A stretch of 64,000 bases of DNA from Luzula sylvatica (taxonomy: Eukaryota; Streptophyta; Magnoliopsida; Poales; Juncaceae). The position numbers were made by a program, and so were the translations under genes. Positions 12,215 through 23,883 of this stretch are shown here, piece by piece; the stretch's first letter is position 1, and each line of letters begins with the position of its first letter. The DNA is taken from contig OX326957.1 in assembly GCA_946800325.1 (NCBI GenBank), positions 60,843,070 through 60,907,069 on the forward strand, given 5' to 3'. The notes beneath the pieces were generated by a model, which did no database searches, was not told the DNA's origin, and saw only the letters and a program-made list of their open reading frames with translations.

Positions 12215-14053
12215 GGAAATTTTCTCAAACTAACCAAGTTACCAAATTTTATACCCGAAATAACCAAGTTTTGAACATAATTTCCAAAATGTCTTTTGCG
12301 AGGTTCCATACCTCGTCAGGCGAGCTATCATTCAGCGCCTTTTTTTACGGGAGTAATTAAGGTGGGTAAACAAAGGCGAGGAACCAAACTTCGCCAGGCG
12401 ATGAACCAAACATCGCCTTTTGTCCAAATCAAAGAAAAACAATTAATCCCCTCCAAAATGCACCTGCCGAATTCTCTATTATTTGAATTATTATATTTAA
12501 TTAATGTGATAATTAAAAAATATAATTAAATATTCATTAAAATTTATTCAAATTTAAGAATTCGAACGAATATTAATTATGTATTAATTTAGCAGCTAAT
12601 ATGTAATGGTTACTATTTTAATTAAATATACTAATTAGAACATATAAATATTATGATAAAATGTGGATAATTTCGGTTCGTATATTTAATTAAAATGATA
12701 ACCATTACATGTTAGCTGTTAACTTAATACGTAATTAATAATGGTTCAAATTCGTAAATTTGAATAAATTTTACTGAATATTTAATTATATATTTTAATT
12801 ATCAACATAATTGAACGTAATAACTATATAATAGATAATTCGGCAGGTACATTTTGGAGTACCATAAATTTTTTCTTTTTTTTAATATCTGACACCACGT
12901 GACATGGTTTGAAAAAAATATATAAAAAATTTATTCTATTCCAAAATGTACCCGCCGAATTATCCATTATTTAGTTATTACGTTCAATTATGTTGCTAAT
13001 TAAGATATATAATTAAATATTCAGTAAAATTTATTAAAATTTACGAATTCGAACAATTATTAATTACGTATTAAATTAACAGCTAACATGTACTGCTTGT
13101 CATTGTAATTAAATATACGAACCGAAATTATCCACATTTTATCATAATATTTATATGTTTTAATTAGTATATTTAATTAAAATAATAACTAGTACATGTT
13201 GGCTGTTAACTTAATACAAAATTAATAATTCTTCGAATTCGTAAATTGGAATAAATTTTACTGAATATTTAATTATATCTTTTAATTAGCACGTAAATTA
13301 AATGTAATTGTTTGTAATGGAAGATTCGGCAGGTACATTCTGGGGAAAGTGATTTTTTTTTAAAAGTTAGTACTACACACGTTTGGAAAAAGATTTTTTT
13401 TTTATTGCACCCAAATTGTACCTGCCGAATCCTCTATTACAAACAATTACATTTAATTTACGTGTTAATTAAAAGATATAATTAAATATTCAGTAAAATT
13501 TATTCCAATTTAAGAATTCGAACCATTATTAATTACGTATTAAGTTAACAGCTAACATGTACTGCTTATCATTTTAATTAAATATACGAACCGAAATTAT
13601 CCACATTTTATCATAATATTTATATGTTCTAATTAGTATATTTAATTAAAATAGTAACCATTACATATTAGCTGCTAAATTAATACATAATTAATATTCG
13701 TTCGAATTCTTAAATTTGAATAAATTTTAATGAATATTTAATTATATTTTTTAATTATCACATTAATTAAATATAATAATTCAAATAATAGAGAATTCGG
13801 CAGGTGCATTTTGGAGGGGATTAATTGTTTTTCTTGGATTTGGAAAAAAAGGCGATGTTTGGTTCATCGCCTGGCGAAGTTTGGTTCATCGCCTTTGTTT
13901 ACCCACCTTAATTACTCCCGTAAAAAAAGGCGCTGAATGATAGCTCGCCTGGCGAGGTATGGAACCTCGCAAAAGACATTTTGGGAATTATGTTCAAAAC
14001 TTGGTTATTTCGGGTATAAAATTTTTCAACTTGGTTACTTTGAAAAAATTTCC
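12215..14053. mobile_element. Mutator-like foldback element A, nested in element B
   Basis: The ends GGAAATTTTCTCAAACTAAC and the inverted GGAAATTTTTTCAAAGTAAC are followed by over 200 matching bases. The flanks GGAAAAAAT (12206-12214) and GAAAAAAAT (14054-14062) form a nine-base duplication with one mismatch, both belonging to element B's terminus. The arms carry short GC-rich stem-loops (GGCGAAG...CGCC) near 12300-12420 and 13850-13985. Six copies of the CGGCAGGTACATTTTGG core in alternating orientation fill the centre. No coding region. Confidence 0.85.
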
Positions 14054-14352
14054 GAAAAAAATATATATTTTTGCCCCCTAATCTTTTCCAAAAAAGTGCA
14101 CTTTGTCCCCCAAACAAAAATCTGCACCTTTTTGCCCCCTGATGTTTCAAACATTGTTCAACTTGCCCCCTCCGTCCATTTGCTGTTAAAACCTCAGTTA
14201 ACTGATGACGTGGCGTGCTGACGTGGATTTTTTTAGTATATTGTGGTGGTGACATGGCAATTTAAACTCTAACCCGATCCGATCCGTTTAAACCCAAACC
14301 CGAACCCGACCCATTCATTTAACCCAAACTCATTCATTTAACCCAAACCCAT

Positions 14353-14384
<32 letters not shown>

Positions 14385-15965
14385 CTTCTTTCGCCATTAA
14401 CATCACTCTCGTGAAGCTTCTCTCGCCCAGATCCGAGCTTGCCCAGAGAGAAAGAGCGAGGGTCGTCGTCGAGAAATGGACGCCGCCTCTCTCTAGAGAC
14501 GCAGAATTTGGTGAATAAGCTTGAACTTGGCGAATCCGACGGAACCATCGCCATGCTCTCAAGTCTCCATCGCCATGCTCAAGTCTCCATCGCCATGAAA
14601 GTCAGGCCTCCATCGCCATTATCTCTTCTCTTCTCTCTGTAAACTCAGGTGGAGCCTTGCCAATTCCGACGGAACCACACAGCCCCGTAAACTCAGGTCT
14701 TTTAATCCCTTCCTTTCTCTAATTTCCGTCCTGATTTGAGTCGTTTCGTATCGATTTATCTAAAATTAGGGTTAGTAGGGGTCGATTTCAGTCAGATTTC
14801 AGTCAGATTTGAGTCGTTTCGTATCGATTTCAGGGAATTGCAGTCAAATTAGGTAAATTAGGGTTCGATTGGGGCTGAATTTCAGTTAATTTGGATCAAT
14901 TTCAGTCCATTTAGGATATAATTTGGGTTAATTTAATTCAATTTCAGTAATTTCATTCAATTTCAGTCAAATTAGGATATAATTTCAGTAATTGAATTCA
15001 ATTTCAGTAATTTAATTCAATTTCAGTAATTGAATTCAATTTCAGTCAATTCCTGTTTTGCCTAATTGGATTAATTAATTAAATATTTGTTTGTGCCAAT
15101 TTTGGCAGTTTTTTTGTCAAATTAGGGGTTTTGACATGTTTTTTCGCTTTATTCTGTGCGAGACGATTCCTGTTGGCTTGCCAGAACTGCGCGAGATGAT
15201 AAAAAAAACAGTATAATTCCAATAAAAATCGTTGAGATAAATGCGCAATTACTGGTTCAAAACTTATATTAAATAGAACTAATAATTTCAATATACTCAA
15301 TAGAAGTAATAAATTCAAATTCTTCGATTTCCAGATTGATTTGGGGTAGTTTGCGACCAGAGATGGATCGCTCAAAGCTTCTTCTGCGGCGACTCGAGGA
15401 ATCGAGGTAATAATCGCGTGTTTGCGACTGAGAGCCTGGAAGTCTGAAGTCAAATTCTTCGACGAGTATTTGGCCATCAGAGCGGTGGAGTACCGGGTCA
15501 GGGGCGTCCTCCACGGTGGAGAGAGTTGGGTGCATCCGCGAGTTTAAGACCTTGTAAATTATCTTGTAAATTCGAGTTTGTAAATTCTAGGAACTTATTT
15601 GTAATTATGTTATTTCATTATTTTTTTAATAAAGGAAAATTATATAATATACATACATTTTTCTGTAAATTTTTTATCGACACAATCGACTCCCTATCTC
15701 AAAATTGAAAATTCAAATAACTTCAATTTTTAGTATCATTGGACAAATAATTTCACAATTCAAATAATTGGACAAAATCATATGTATTCATAATAATTAG
15801 ACTAATTAATTCATCTAGTTCATTAATTCAAAATTATTAATCCAACAAACACTCAAAACATAACAAAAAATTTCGAAATACAATCAAGTACCAAAATCAC
15901 CACATAATTGCAAAATTATCACAATAACTTCAATTTACATCCATACCCGCAAAAATCTAAACAAA

Positions 15966-16085
15966 TTAAATATTTTCTGAAGCTCCGTTTTTAATAGCTT
16001 GGACCATTTCGCCGTTGCTCACGTGCCCATCCTTGTTCTTATCCAAAAACACGATCCCATCCTCGCTTTCGATAGACAAAATCAG
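15966..16085 (-). pseudogene. EF-hand gene fragment inside element B
   Basis: The minus strand encodes a perfect-looking EF-hand loop, DKNKDGHVSNGE, preceded by GIVFL and followed by MVQAI and a stop: the layout of a calcium-binding helix-loop-helix at a protein C-terminus. In-frame upstream sequence dissolves into a C/CA microsatellite, so the rest of the gene is lost or displaced. Its position inside a Mutator-like element suggests capture of a host calmodulin-like gene piece (Pack-MULE). The parent gene is not identifiable from this fragment. Confidence 0.65.
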
Positions 16086-16299
16086 ACACCCCCCCCCCCC
16101 CCCCCAACCACACAACCACACACACACACACACACACAGACCCCCCCCCCCCCAAACCCCAAACCCCCCAACCACACACACACACACACACACAGACCCC
16201 CCCCCCCCGGTACCGCAATACCGCTAACATAATTACAAACATAAAACGATGAAGATAATGAAAAAAACCCTCTAAAAGTTGAAAATTACAAAAAAAAAA

Positions 16300-16800
16300 A
16301 CCCTCCAAAATAATTGAAAGTCTCGCTCGAACGGCTCTAGCATAACCTGCTCTGCCAGTACCGTCGAATCGATACAGTTTGCCTAATACAAAAATATACG
16401 AACCAATTGTTAAATATAACAAAATAAAAGTCAAATTAATTTGTACACAATCATTAGTATGAAATTAGGGTTAGGTACCAGAGCTCAATTAAGTTTATTT
16501 TACTGAAATTAGGATTAATATGTACCAGGATATAAATCGTATTGATTATAGAATGTTTAGAAATGATAAGTTCAAATCAAGTTAAATTAGATTAAATTAT
16601 AGAATTAGATGAAATTTTACCAGGATGCTGAGAATTAGATTAAATTATACGAACCAGCACGCTCTCATCGATCTCCATTGACTGAAATCATATAATCGAG
16701 TAATCAGAATTGAAATGAAATATTATAACTGAAATTGAGCAATTATAATTGAAATTAAGCAAGAGTTACCTCACTTTTAGAAGAAGGAAGGGCCGATTGA
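16300..16800 (-). pseudogene. Possible captured exons with splice sites inside element B
   Basis: On the minus strand there are exon-like blocks: one ending near 16770 at AAGTGAG|GTAACT; a 27-base block at 16655-16681 containing ATGGAGATCGATGAG between an acceptor (GATTTCAG) and a donor; and one starting at 16382 after TGTATTAG. They lie upstream of the EF-hand piece in the same orientation, so may come from one captured gene. The encoded peptides are too short to name. Confidence 0.35.
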
Positions 16801-17462
16801 TGCCACCATGGTTCACTGAGTAAGGTTTTAGACTGAAATCATATAATCGAGTAAATCTTCTCTTTGCGTATTTTGTCGCCATCGCCAGGAGAGGAACGAT
16901 TACCTCTGGCCACGCCTAGCCATGGTTCCAGGTTCCACGAAGGATGTAGAGGAGGAGATCGGGAAGAGAGAGGAGATCGCCAAGAGAGAGAAGAGCAGCG
17001 ACAGCGAGAGAGAAGGGCAGCGACAGCGAAGGGAGATCGAGAAGAGCACAGCACAGCGACGCCCAGATCGCGACAGGAGAGAGGGAGAGCACAGAACACA
17101 GGAAGAAGAGGGAGACATCGCGACAGGAGAGAGGGAGAGAAAGAGAAAGAGAAAGAGAAAGAGAAAGGGAGAGAAAGAGAGAGAGGGGGGAGCGGCTGTT
17201 GAGGTTATTTGGGTTATCGGGTCGGGTTGGGATTTAGTTGGGTCGGGTTTGGATTTAATGGGTTCAGTTGCCATGTCACCATTATTTGTATCCTACTCAG
17301 CACGCTACATCATCAGTTAACTGAGGTTTTAACAGCAAATGGACGGAGGGGGCAAGTTGAACAATTTTTGAAACATTAGGGGGCAAAAAGGTGCAGATTT
17401 TTGTTTGGGGGGGCAAAGTGCACTTTTTTGGAAAAGATTGGGGGACAAAATGTATTTTTTTC

Positions 17463-17795
17463 TAAATATTAATGTATTATGTAACTAGGAACTTATTTCT
17501 GAATAAAGTTGTTTCTGATGAAAATTTGCTGTAATATTTCAGTTTAATCCTGTGAAAAAGAGAAAATTATATATTTTTCTCTAACTCGCCAATACGTCAT
17601 TTGTACGGCGTGTATATTTCTCGACGAGAACAAAATCGATGACTACTCTCGTTCATGGGAACCAAATGTGTGATGATTTCATACTTGTTGCATGATCTAT
17701 ACATATTTATATATTGGATGACCTTCTATTGTCAACAACAATCTCAATGCATAATTACCTTTAACTCAAAACAAAATATTATGATATTCGAGAAA
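17463..17795. repeat. Second half of the interrupted duplicated host unit
   Basis: It matches 11549-11880 almost base for base (including ACGTCATTTGTACGGCGTGT) and resumes immediately after element B, starting with the nine-base target duplication. No gene seen here or in 17796-18380, which is AT-rich with a TTAA repeat just before the next gene. Confidence 0.85.
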
Positions 17796-18383
17796 ATCAA
17801 ATTTTCGAAGATACATATTTTGTTCGAAGAGCGCCAACAGACTCACGAAGAAGTTTAAAACACAGAGATTGAAATCTCAAATGAATAAAACTCGTATGGC
17901 AGAGCGAATTAAGCTTTTCCATTTCCATCATTCCGCTCAATACTATTTATCATGTTTTGCATTTAATTTTATAATTTTAATAAACAAGAAAAGTATTGAC
18001 GATTCGTGTTTATCCTTATAAACAGAACAATATACAAAAAAATTCGTTGTGCCTAAAAGAATATACTTCACACAAAGATAAATTTAAAGAATTATATTCG
18101 GAGAAAGTAATCTAGTATTTTCGCTTCATTAAAAGGCAAAAATATCTTGATGAAAAGTATTTCCGTTCCATTAGGAAGCGGAAATATATTTTTTTGAAAA
18201 AAAATCACCACATAATGATAAATGATAAATATAACTAGAATTACAATTACTTATTGTCATGTTTATAATTATAACATTGCATTCCAACTAGCCAACATAT
18301 TCAACCTAAAAGATTTCCACTTTGTTATGGAAATATGATTATAATAATATAGCACAAGTAGGGTTAATTAATTAATTAATTAA

Positions 18384-18775
18384 TTAATCTTCGAGCATTT
18401 GTTGCCTTTGAAATTCATCAAAAATATTCGAAGCGGATCCACTCGTTATATTCTCATTTCCTCTACATAATATTAATTGTTGCTGGAGACTTTGAATGAA
18501 TTCATTTAACCTCTGAATTGTCTTTTCTTGCGATAATATTATCTGTTATTTATTACAAAATATAATATTAATTATATATCAAATTTTGAATGATGAGAGT
18601 AATGGAGAGGTACCTTTTCCTTGACGATTTCTTCTCCAGTAAGTGGTGGTGGTTTCTTCTCGGAGATTTTACTGGAGGTCTCCAGTTCACCAGTAAGTTG
18701 CTGCTTCCATTCGAACTGAGATGTGATCATGAGTATAACCAGTAGAAAGAGAAGCAATACGGGCCTAGGCACCAT
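18384..18775 (-). CDS. Small predicted signal-anchored coiled-coil protein, two exons
   Basis: Join of 18614-18775 and 18384-18542 on the minus strand gives 106 residues. The donor is AAG|GTACCT and the acceptor AATAACAG|ATAATA; the frame continues through both. Residues 4-19 are a hydrophobic stretch (PVLLLFLLVILMITSQ) that could be a signal peptide or membrane anchor. Residues 50-80 form a likely amphipathic coiled coil (EKTIQRLNEFIQSLQQQL), and the tail is Gln/Asp-rich. I recall similar small plant proteins of unknown function, but cannot name one. The T-rich run ending TTATCATTAG just before the ATG looks like a 5'-UTR intron acceptor, so transcription may start near 19.5 kb. Confidence 0.65.
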
Positions 18776-20055
18776 TTTCGCTATTTATGATTATCCTAAT
18801 GATAAATTAAAAGTTAATGATAATAAATTAGATAATTTCGAGTGAAATTAGGTGTAAATCTTCAATTATATGTTTGTTTTATTGATTTCTTAGATCTAGA
18901 ATTGAACAATAAAGTCCATGTATAACTGTTCTTATTTAATTATATTGTCTTATTTGTTCAGTTCACCAACTCAGTGTAGAGAAAAGGAGATCTATTTTGG
19001 CTTGATTCTTTAATTCCTTCTTGGTCAGTAGTCGAATTACAGTTATTTTACTCCAATTTTCAGAAAATCATCAACAATTCCCATGAAAATATTGATCATT
19101 CAAGTATTCCAATCAAAAAATGACTCATAAATCAGGCTTATTCCCCAATTTAACCCTAATAATACCTCGACGTGGCCTAAAACCCTTACAAAAACAAAAT
19201 AATCCAGAAAACAGATTAAAAAAAGACAAACAATTACTCACTAAGCATTGCATTAACCGAAGATTAATCAGAGGAAGACGAATTAGGCCCAGCCCTGATC
19301 TACGTCTGCAAGACTTCAACACGAGAAATTCTACTTCAAATACGTAATCCGAGAAGTCACTTCTTGCTGATCTTCTCAGAACTCGCCCGAGATAAGTACT
19401 GCTAGAGATTTAATGGCGTGGAGTCGAGTTCACTGGAGCCATTCTTACACTCTTTGAAGAAGACGAAACGAAACCCAAGCTTTCTTCTTTCAGTCCCCAA
19501 TCTTATGTTTCGATAAATAAGTGAACTTTCATATAACAAGTTGAATTGTATTTTAAATGACTCGTTACATGTAATTATACAGAAATTGAAAAGAAGAGGT
19601 TCGAGTAGGCGTCGGGTCGCGGTCCAATGAGGAAAATTAGAAATTATGATGGATTATTATTTGGTCTTGGCCCATTAATATAGTTTGCTTAATCCATTGT
19701 CAAGATATATATTTATATAATTTATATATTGTTTTCATGAATGGGTCCAAGGAGTAAAGTAAGTCCAAAGTTAATAATTGTAAAATTATAAATAACAAAT
19801 AATTGGAAAATTATGAATTGAAAAATTACTAATTGTGAATTTAATAATCATTTGAACATAACATTGTCTAATTTTGTAAATTATCGAGAATATTTATTTA
19901 AGTAAGGTTAGGATGAATTGTGTCTCCGGAATTGTTCCACTTGCCAGAAATAACAAACAAATAAAGTTTTTTTTTTCTTTTCTATTTATGATTAATGATG
20001 TAAGTAAACAACTCATTTTTGACGTCAACTAAAGAACATAGTCAATTAATCTTAA
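18776..20055. other. Probable 5' region of the small gene, then AT-rich spacer
   Basis: 18776-19500 probably holds the 5' UTR, a UTR intron and the promoter of the minus-strand gene (pyrimidine-rich TTTCGTTTCGTCTTCTTC near 19470). From 19500 to 20055 I see no gene. Confidence 0.35.
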
Positions 20056-20064
20056 AGATTAAAA

Positions 20065-20639
20065 GGCGCAATTTTAAGTGTACCCTTGAAAAACATCAAA
20101 ATTTCACATATACCCCTCAATAATCTGAAATTTCATGAATACCCCCGCAAACGTCTCAAAATATCATGGATACCCCCTCAAAATCCTTCAAATATCATTA
20201 TTACCCCTATAATTTTTTTAAAATATCACATATACCCCTATTATATCATTTAAAAACCATCAACGTATTTCTCGTTGGTAATATGTCAATTACCTAATTT
20301 TTAAAATTATTTTTCTATGATAATGAATAATTTTTTCTCTAAAATAATATTTAAAACCATAAAAAATCAAATATTGTCAATTCTATCTCATAATTTTTTC
20401 CAAAAAACATTGTTGAAATCAATATTATTCTCAAAATTTTAAGTAATTATTATATTTTATATAAAGGTAAAACAAAAAAATATTTTGAACGGAAAATGAA
20501 CAAATTATTAAATAAAAGTTTAATTTAGGGGTATCCATGATATTTGAAGGATTTTCTAGGGATATTTATGAAATTTTACGGTTTTGAAGGGTATACATAA
20601 AATTATGATGTTTTGCAGGGGTACACATGAAATTCTGCC
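20065..20639. mobile_element. Mutator-type MITE with long inverted termini
   Basis: The left end GGCGCAATTTTAAGTGTACCC and the inverted right end GGCAGAATTTCATGTGTACCCC match over more than 100 bases of ATACCCC-type phrases. The flanks AGATTAAAA (20056-20064) and AAATTAAAA (20640-20648) form a nine-base duplication with one mismatch. No coding capacity. Confidence 0.8.
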
Positions 20640-20648
20640 AAATTAAAA

Positions 20649-21292
20649 TTAAAAGAATTAACTGCCCACACTTTGGGCAATTGATCATAATAAATTGTTG
20701 GAACTTCTAAATCCATTCTCCGAAAAAACAAATAGGATATCAAATCACATAATATTTAGGATTCAATAAAGAAAGAAACTTTTTTTGTAAATTAATCGAT
20801 TGATCCGGTGGAGGTCTTGAAGAGGCTTAATAGTTGCAACAAGTCAGTTTCCTCCCATATCATACAAGAACAATGTTTCTAATCATACATCCTATAATAC
20901 ATAATATATTCATATCATAAATAGAAAAGATCGACGTGCAAAAAATCTTGAATATCGTCTCGTCAAAGAAAGCAACTTGGAGCTATAAATATCTATTGTT
21001 TTCACACATTTCGTGTCTTTCACGATACTTGTACGAGTAATGTTCATGCATTAGATATGAAGCTCTCGCATCACGCGTTAGATACACATATTGGCGATCT
21101 CAAAAAAAAAATGTTTTGGTATTTTAAAACGCAAACCCAATATGTTGTTCTTCTTTTCATTTTTTAATGGTCATTGTTATTATTAATCTCAAGTAGCATA
21201 ATAATTCTGAAGTATAAATGAAAAATTCAAAAAATAAAAATAAATTTACCAAATATAATGTACAAAGTAAGTGTCGAATCAAAATAATGAAA
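20649..21292. other. Intergenic, 3' side of the PPR gene
   Basis: AT-rich with no gene visible. It probably includes the 3' UTR and polyadenylation region of the minus-strand PPR gene. Confidence 0.4.
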
Positions 21293-22978
21293 TCAAGGCA
21301 GGACCCAAGAGCAACCAGGCACTTTTCTCACTCCTTTCTCACTCATCAAGATCCTAACTTCCGATACTTCTCCCCACCTATCCGCATTGGCATAAATATT
21401 CGACAAAGAAACATAATTTCCCCCATTATTCGGTTCCATCTCAAACAATTTCTTGGCCACGAAGTCACCCAATTCGATGTTACAATGCAATCTACACGCA
21501 CCCAACAACGCACCCCAAGCCCCTTCATTCTTCTCAACCGGTAAACTTTTTATTATTTCAAATGCCTCTGTTAATCTCCCTGCTTTTCCTAACAAGTCTA
21601 CTAGACAAGCGTAATGATCCCCACATGGCGAAATATTATATTTATTTTTCATTAAGTTAAAATATTTTTTCCCTTCTTCTACTAAGCACGCGTTCGTACA
21701 CGCGGTTAAAACCACAGTGAAAGCTATCTTATCGGGTTGTAAACCTTCTAGAAGCATTTGAGAGAAGAGAGAAACGGCTTTGGACCCAGACCCGTTAAGG
21801 CAATAGCCTTGCATCATGGAGCAAAATGAGATTACGTCTCTTTGAGGCATTTCATCGAACAGGGTTTGGGCTCTTTCAATGTTACCGCATTTGGCATTCA
21901 TGTCTATGAGGCCGGTTAAAACACGTGGGTTTTTCGTGTCGATGGATTTGGTGGAGATGTACGAGTCGATCCATTTCGATAAAGTTAGGCTACCTAATTG
22001 AGAACATGCTGACATTAAACCGACTATAATGCACGCATCAGGTTTTATATTTCTTTTATGAAATTCATTAAAGAAATTTAGGGCATCGTGGGGGAGACCA
22101 TTTTGGGCGTAACCTGATATCATGGCGGACCATGCGAATATATCCTTGTCTTGTTTGCTTAATTTGTCAAAATATAACTTGGCTGAGGTCATGTCACCAG
22201 ACTTTGCAAACCCGTCTATTAAGCAAGTGTATGAAACTTTGGTTTTCTCAGGCATTTCGTCGAACAACTTGCGTGCAGTATCTAAATCCCCGTTTTTTAT
22301 GTACCCGTCGATCAAAACACTCCAAGTCACGGAATTTCTTTCGGGCATTCTGTCGAACAGTTCTTGGGCGGATCTAAAATCCTTCAATCTTATATAGCTG
22401 CCTATTAGTGATGTCCAGGAAACTGTATTAGGGTGAGACATTGTATCGAATAAGTTTCGTGCGGAATCAAGCATCAATGACCGACCATAAAAGTCAATGA
22501 GAGCTGTACGGACAAACACATCGTAGTCCAAACCAAGATGGATGGCCAGTGTATGCAGGGATGTACCAGTGTGTATTGCCATGTGGCGTGAGCAAAGGCG
22601 GAGTAGAGGGGAGAAGGTGAAAGAATCAGGTGGGTCGGAGGAGAGAGAGAGTAGGTGGTTGAAAATGGTGACAGAAGAGGGGAGGTGAGAGAGAGAGGAG
22701 AGTACAGAGTTGAAGAATAGAAGAGGGGAATGCGAAGGGAGGGAAGAGAGGAGTGAGAGGGAGTAACGGGAAGGAAGGGGAGAAAAAGATAGTGCAATGG
22801 AGACGAAGCTGGAGAGGAGGAGAGGCTGGTGAGGTTGCGGGAAGAGAGATTTTCGAAGAAGAAGGCAATGGAGCTGCTGCAGGTGGCGCAGGCAGCGACA
22901 GCGGCTGAGAAGGGTTGCTATGGACGGCGGAGGACGGCGGAGTTGGGCGGTGGTCATGCGACGGTGAGAACAGGCCAC
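21293..22978 (-). CDS. Pentatricopeptide repeat protein, PLS class with E domain
   Basis: A single uninterrupted frame of 561 residues, as in most plant PPR genes, which lack introns. About ten PPR units follow each other, with signatures such as NTVSWTSLIGSY, ARNLFDTM, NSVTWSVLIDGYIKNGDLD, ARKLFDEMPE and AWSAMISGYAQNG. Residues about 487-561 are an E/E+ type tail (GAWGALLGACRLH, SNIYANADRWGEVSEVR, PGCSWV). There is no DYW deaminase domain. Such proteins bind organellar RNA, usually for editing, splicing or stability. The Leu/Ser-rich N-terminus may target an organelle but is not a clear transit peptide. From memory the closest relative is Arabidopsis At5g37570. Its specific RNA target cannot be read here. 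Confidence 0.93.
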   Translation of the reverse strand: MACSHRRMTTAQLRRPPPSIATLLSRCRCLRHLQQLHCLLLRKSLFPQPHQPLLLSSFVSIALSFSPLPSRYSLSLLSSLPSHSPLLFFNSVLSSLSHLPSSVTIFNHLLSLSSDPPDSFTFSPLLRLCSRHMAIHTGTSLHTLAIHLGLDYDVFVRTALIDFYGRSLMLDSARNLFDTMSHPNTVSWTSLIGSYIRLKDFRSAQELFDRMPERNSVTWSVLIDGYIKNGDLDTARKLFDEMPEKTKVSYTCLIDGFAKSGDMTSAKLYFDKLSKQDKDIFAWSAMISGYAQNGLPHDALNFFNEFHKRNIKPDACIIVGLMSACSQLGSLTLSKWIDSYISTKSIDTKNPRVLTGLIDMNAKCGNIERAQTLFDEMPQRDVISFCSMMQGYCLNGSGSKAVSLFSQMLLEGLQPDKIAFTVVLTACTNACLVEEGKKYFNLMKNKYNISPCGDHYACLVDLLGKAGRLTEAFEIIKSLPVEKNEGAWGALLGACRLHCNIELGDFVAKKLFEMEPNNGGNYVSLSNIYANADRWGEVSEVRILMSEKGVRKVPGCSWVLP

Positions 22979-23182
22979 TCAGGGCAGGCATTTGTAATTT
23001 ACAACCTTTTGAGAGAAATTGATATTTTGGTTAATAGTGAACAAGAATTTTTTTTAGGCCCAGCCCATCTTGTAGTGTTCCTTGTATATTTCTTCTTATA
23101 CAAAATATAGTTTTACATATTTATAGTCTTCTTTTTAATAAAAGTTATAATACTAATATTTTTTTGTCTATAAATTATTATA

Positions 23183-23790
23183 TCTTATATATAAATCAAA
23201 CAAATTTCTTGCAATTCTAAGCCTCCACGTCATCAAGGACTTTTGTATAATTTTTTTTTTTAATTTATATTTTGGTCATTTTTAGTTTTAATTTACATTT
23301 TGGTCCTTTTTTATTTACATTTCGATTTTTTTTTACATTTTTTAATTTATATTTTGGTACTTTTTATTTACATTTTGGTCATTTTTAGTTTTAATTTACA
23401 TTTTGGTCATTTTTTATTTATATTTCGGTCCTTCTTTACATTTTGATCCTTTTTTCTTATTTTACATTTTGGTCATTTTTTACATTTGGTATTTTTTTCC
23501 TATTTTACATACATATTTAATTTGCGAATATGTCCTGATTATATTAATCGATTTTAGAAGCACCTGAACAAATGCTATTTATACAAATTATATTAGAAAA
23601 TAATATCCGTGATAGACTAATTTCATGAACCTTATGCATCTATTGATATAATGATATTTGCAAATATGTCATGATTAGATTAATTTAGTTCAAACGCATG
23701 CGCGTTAATTCGCACACGCGTTAATTCTATTTAAATACTTATATAAAAAACATCCCGCGCAATTGCGCGGGGATAAAGCTATCAAGCTAG
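23183..23790 (+). mobile_element. Non-autonomous Helitron 1
   Basis: The 3' terminus has the hallmark hairpin CCCGCGCAATTGCGCGGG (23754-23771), then CTAG at 23787-23790 followed by T. The 5' end is set at a TC after an A by comparison with the copy at 45910. The interior is a run of TTTTGGTCCTTTTTATTTACA phrases. No target duplication, as expected, and no coding sequence. Confidence 0.78.
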
Positions 23791-23883
23791 TATATATTAA
23801 TGTTTACTAGTCCATTGATAATGTCCGATGCACTTCTATATATGCGATATTGTTTTTATTTTTCAAATATCTCTTCTTAAATT

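Larger units (their letters stand above)
12206..17462. mobile_element. Mutator-like element B, carrying gene fragments and a nested element
   Basis: The outer target duplication is TAAATATTA at 12197-12205 and 17463-17471, nine bases as in Mutator-like elements, and the uninterrupted site is visible at about 11548. The terminal inverted repeats begin GAAAAAAATA and continue through GCCCCCTAATCTTTTCC-like sequence for over 200 bases (14054-14300 and 17210-17462). Element A sits in the first nine bases of the left terminus, leaving 12206-12214 on its far side. The interior has GA-rich runs, ATTTCAGT repeats near 14930-15050, C and CA runs at 16087-16208, and gene-like fragments. No transposase seen. 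Confidence 0.85.

Noticed and set aside
15999..16434. Several proline- or glycine-rich frames
   Set aside because: They translate C, CA and G microsatellites on either strand and have no domain apart from the EF-hand piece reported separately.
16839..17320. Long Arg/Glu- or Ser/Leu-rich frames on both strands
   Set aside because: GA-rich simple sequence inside element B keeps several frames open at once; no protein family is recognisable.
22122..22991. Overlapping frames on both strands within the PPR gene
   Set aside because: Shadows of the 561-residue PPR frame, which alone shows repeat motifs.
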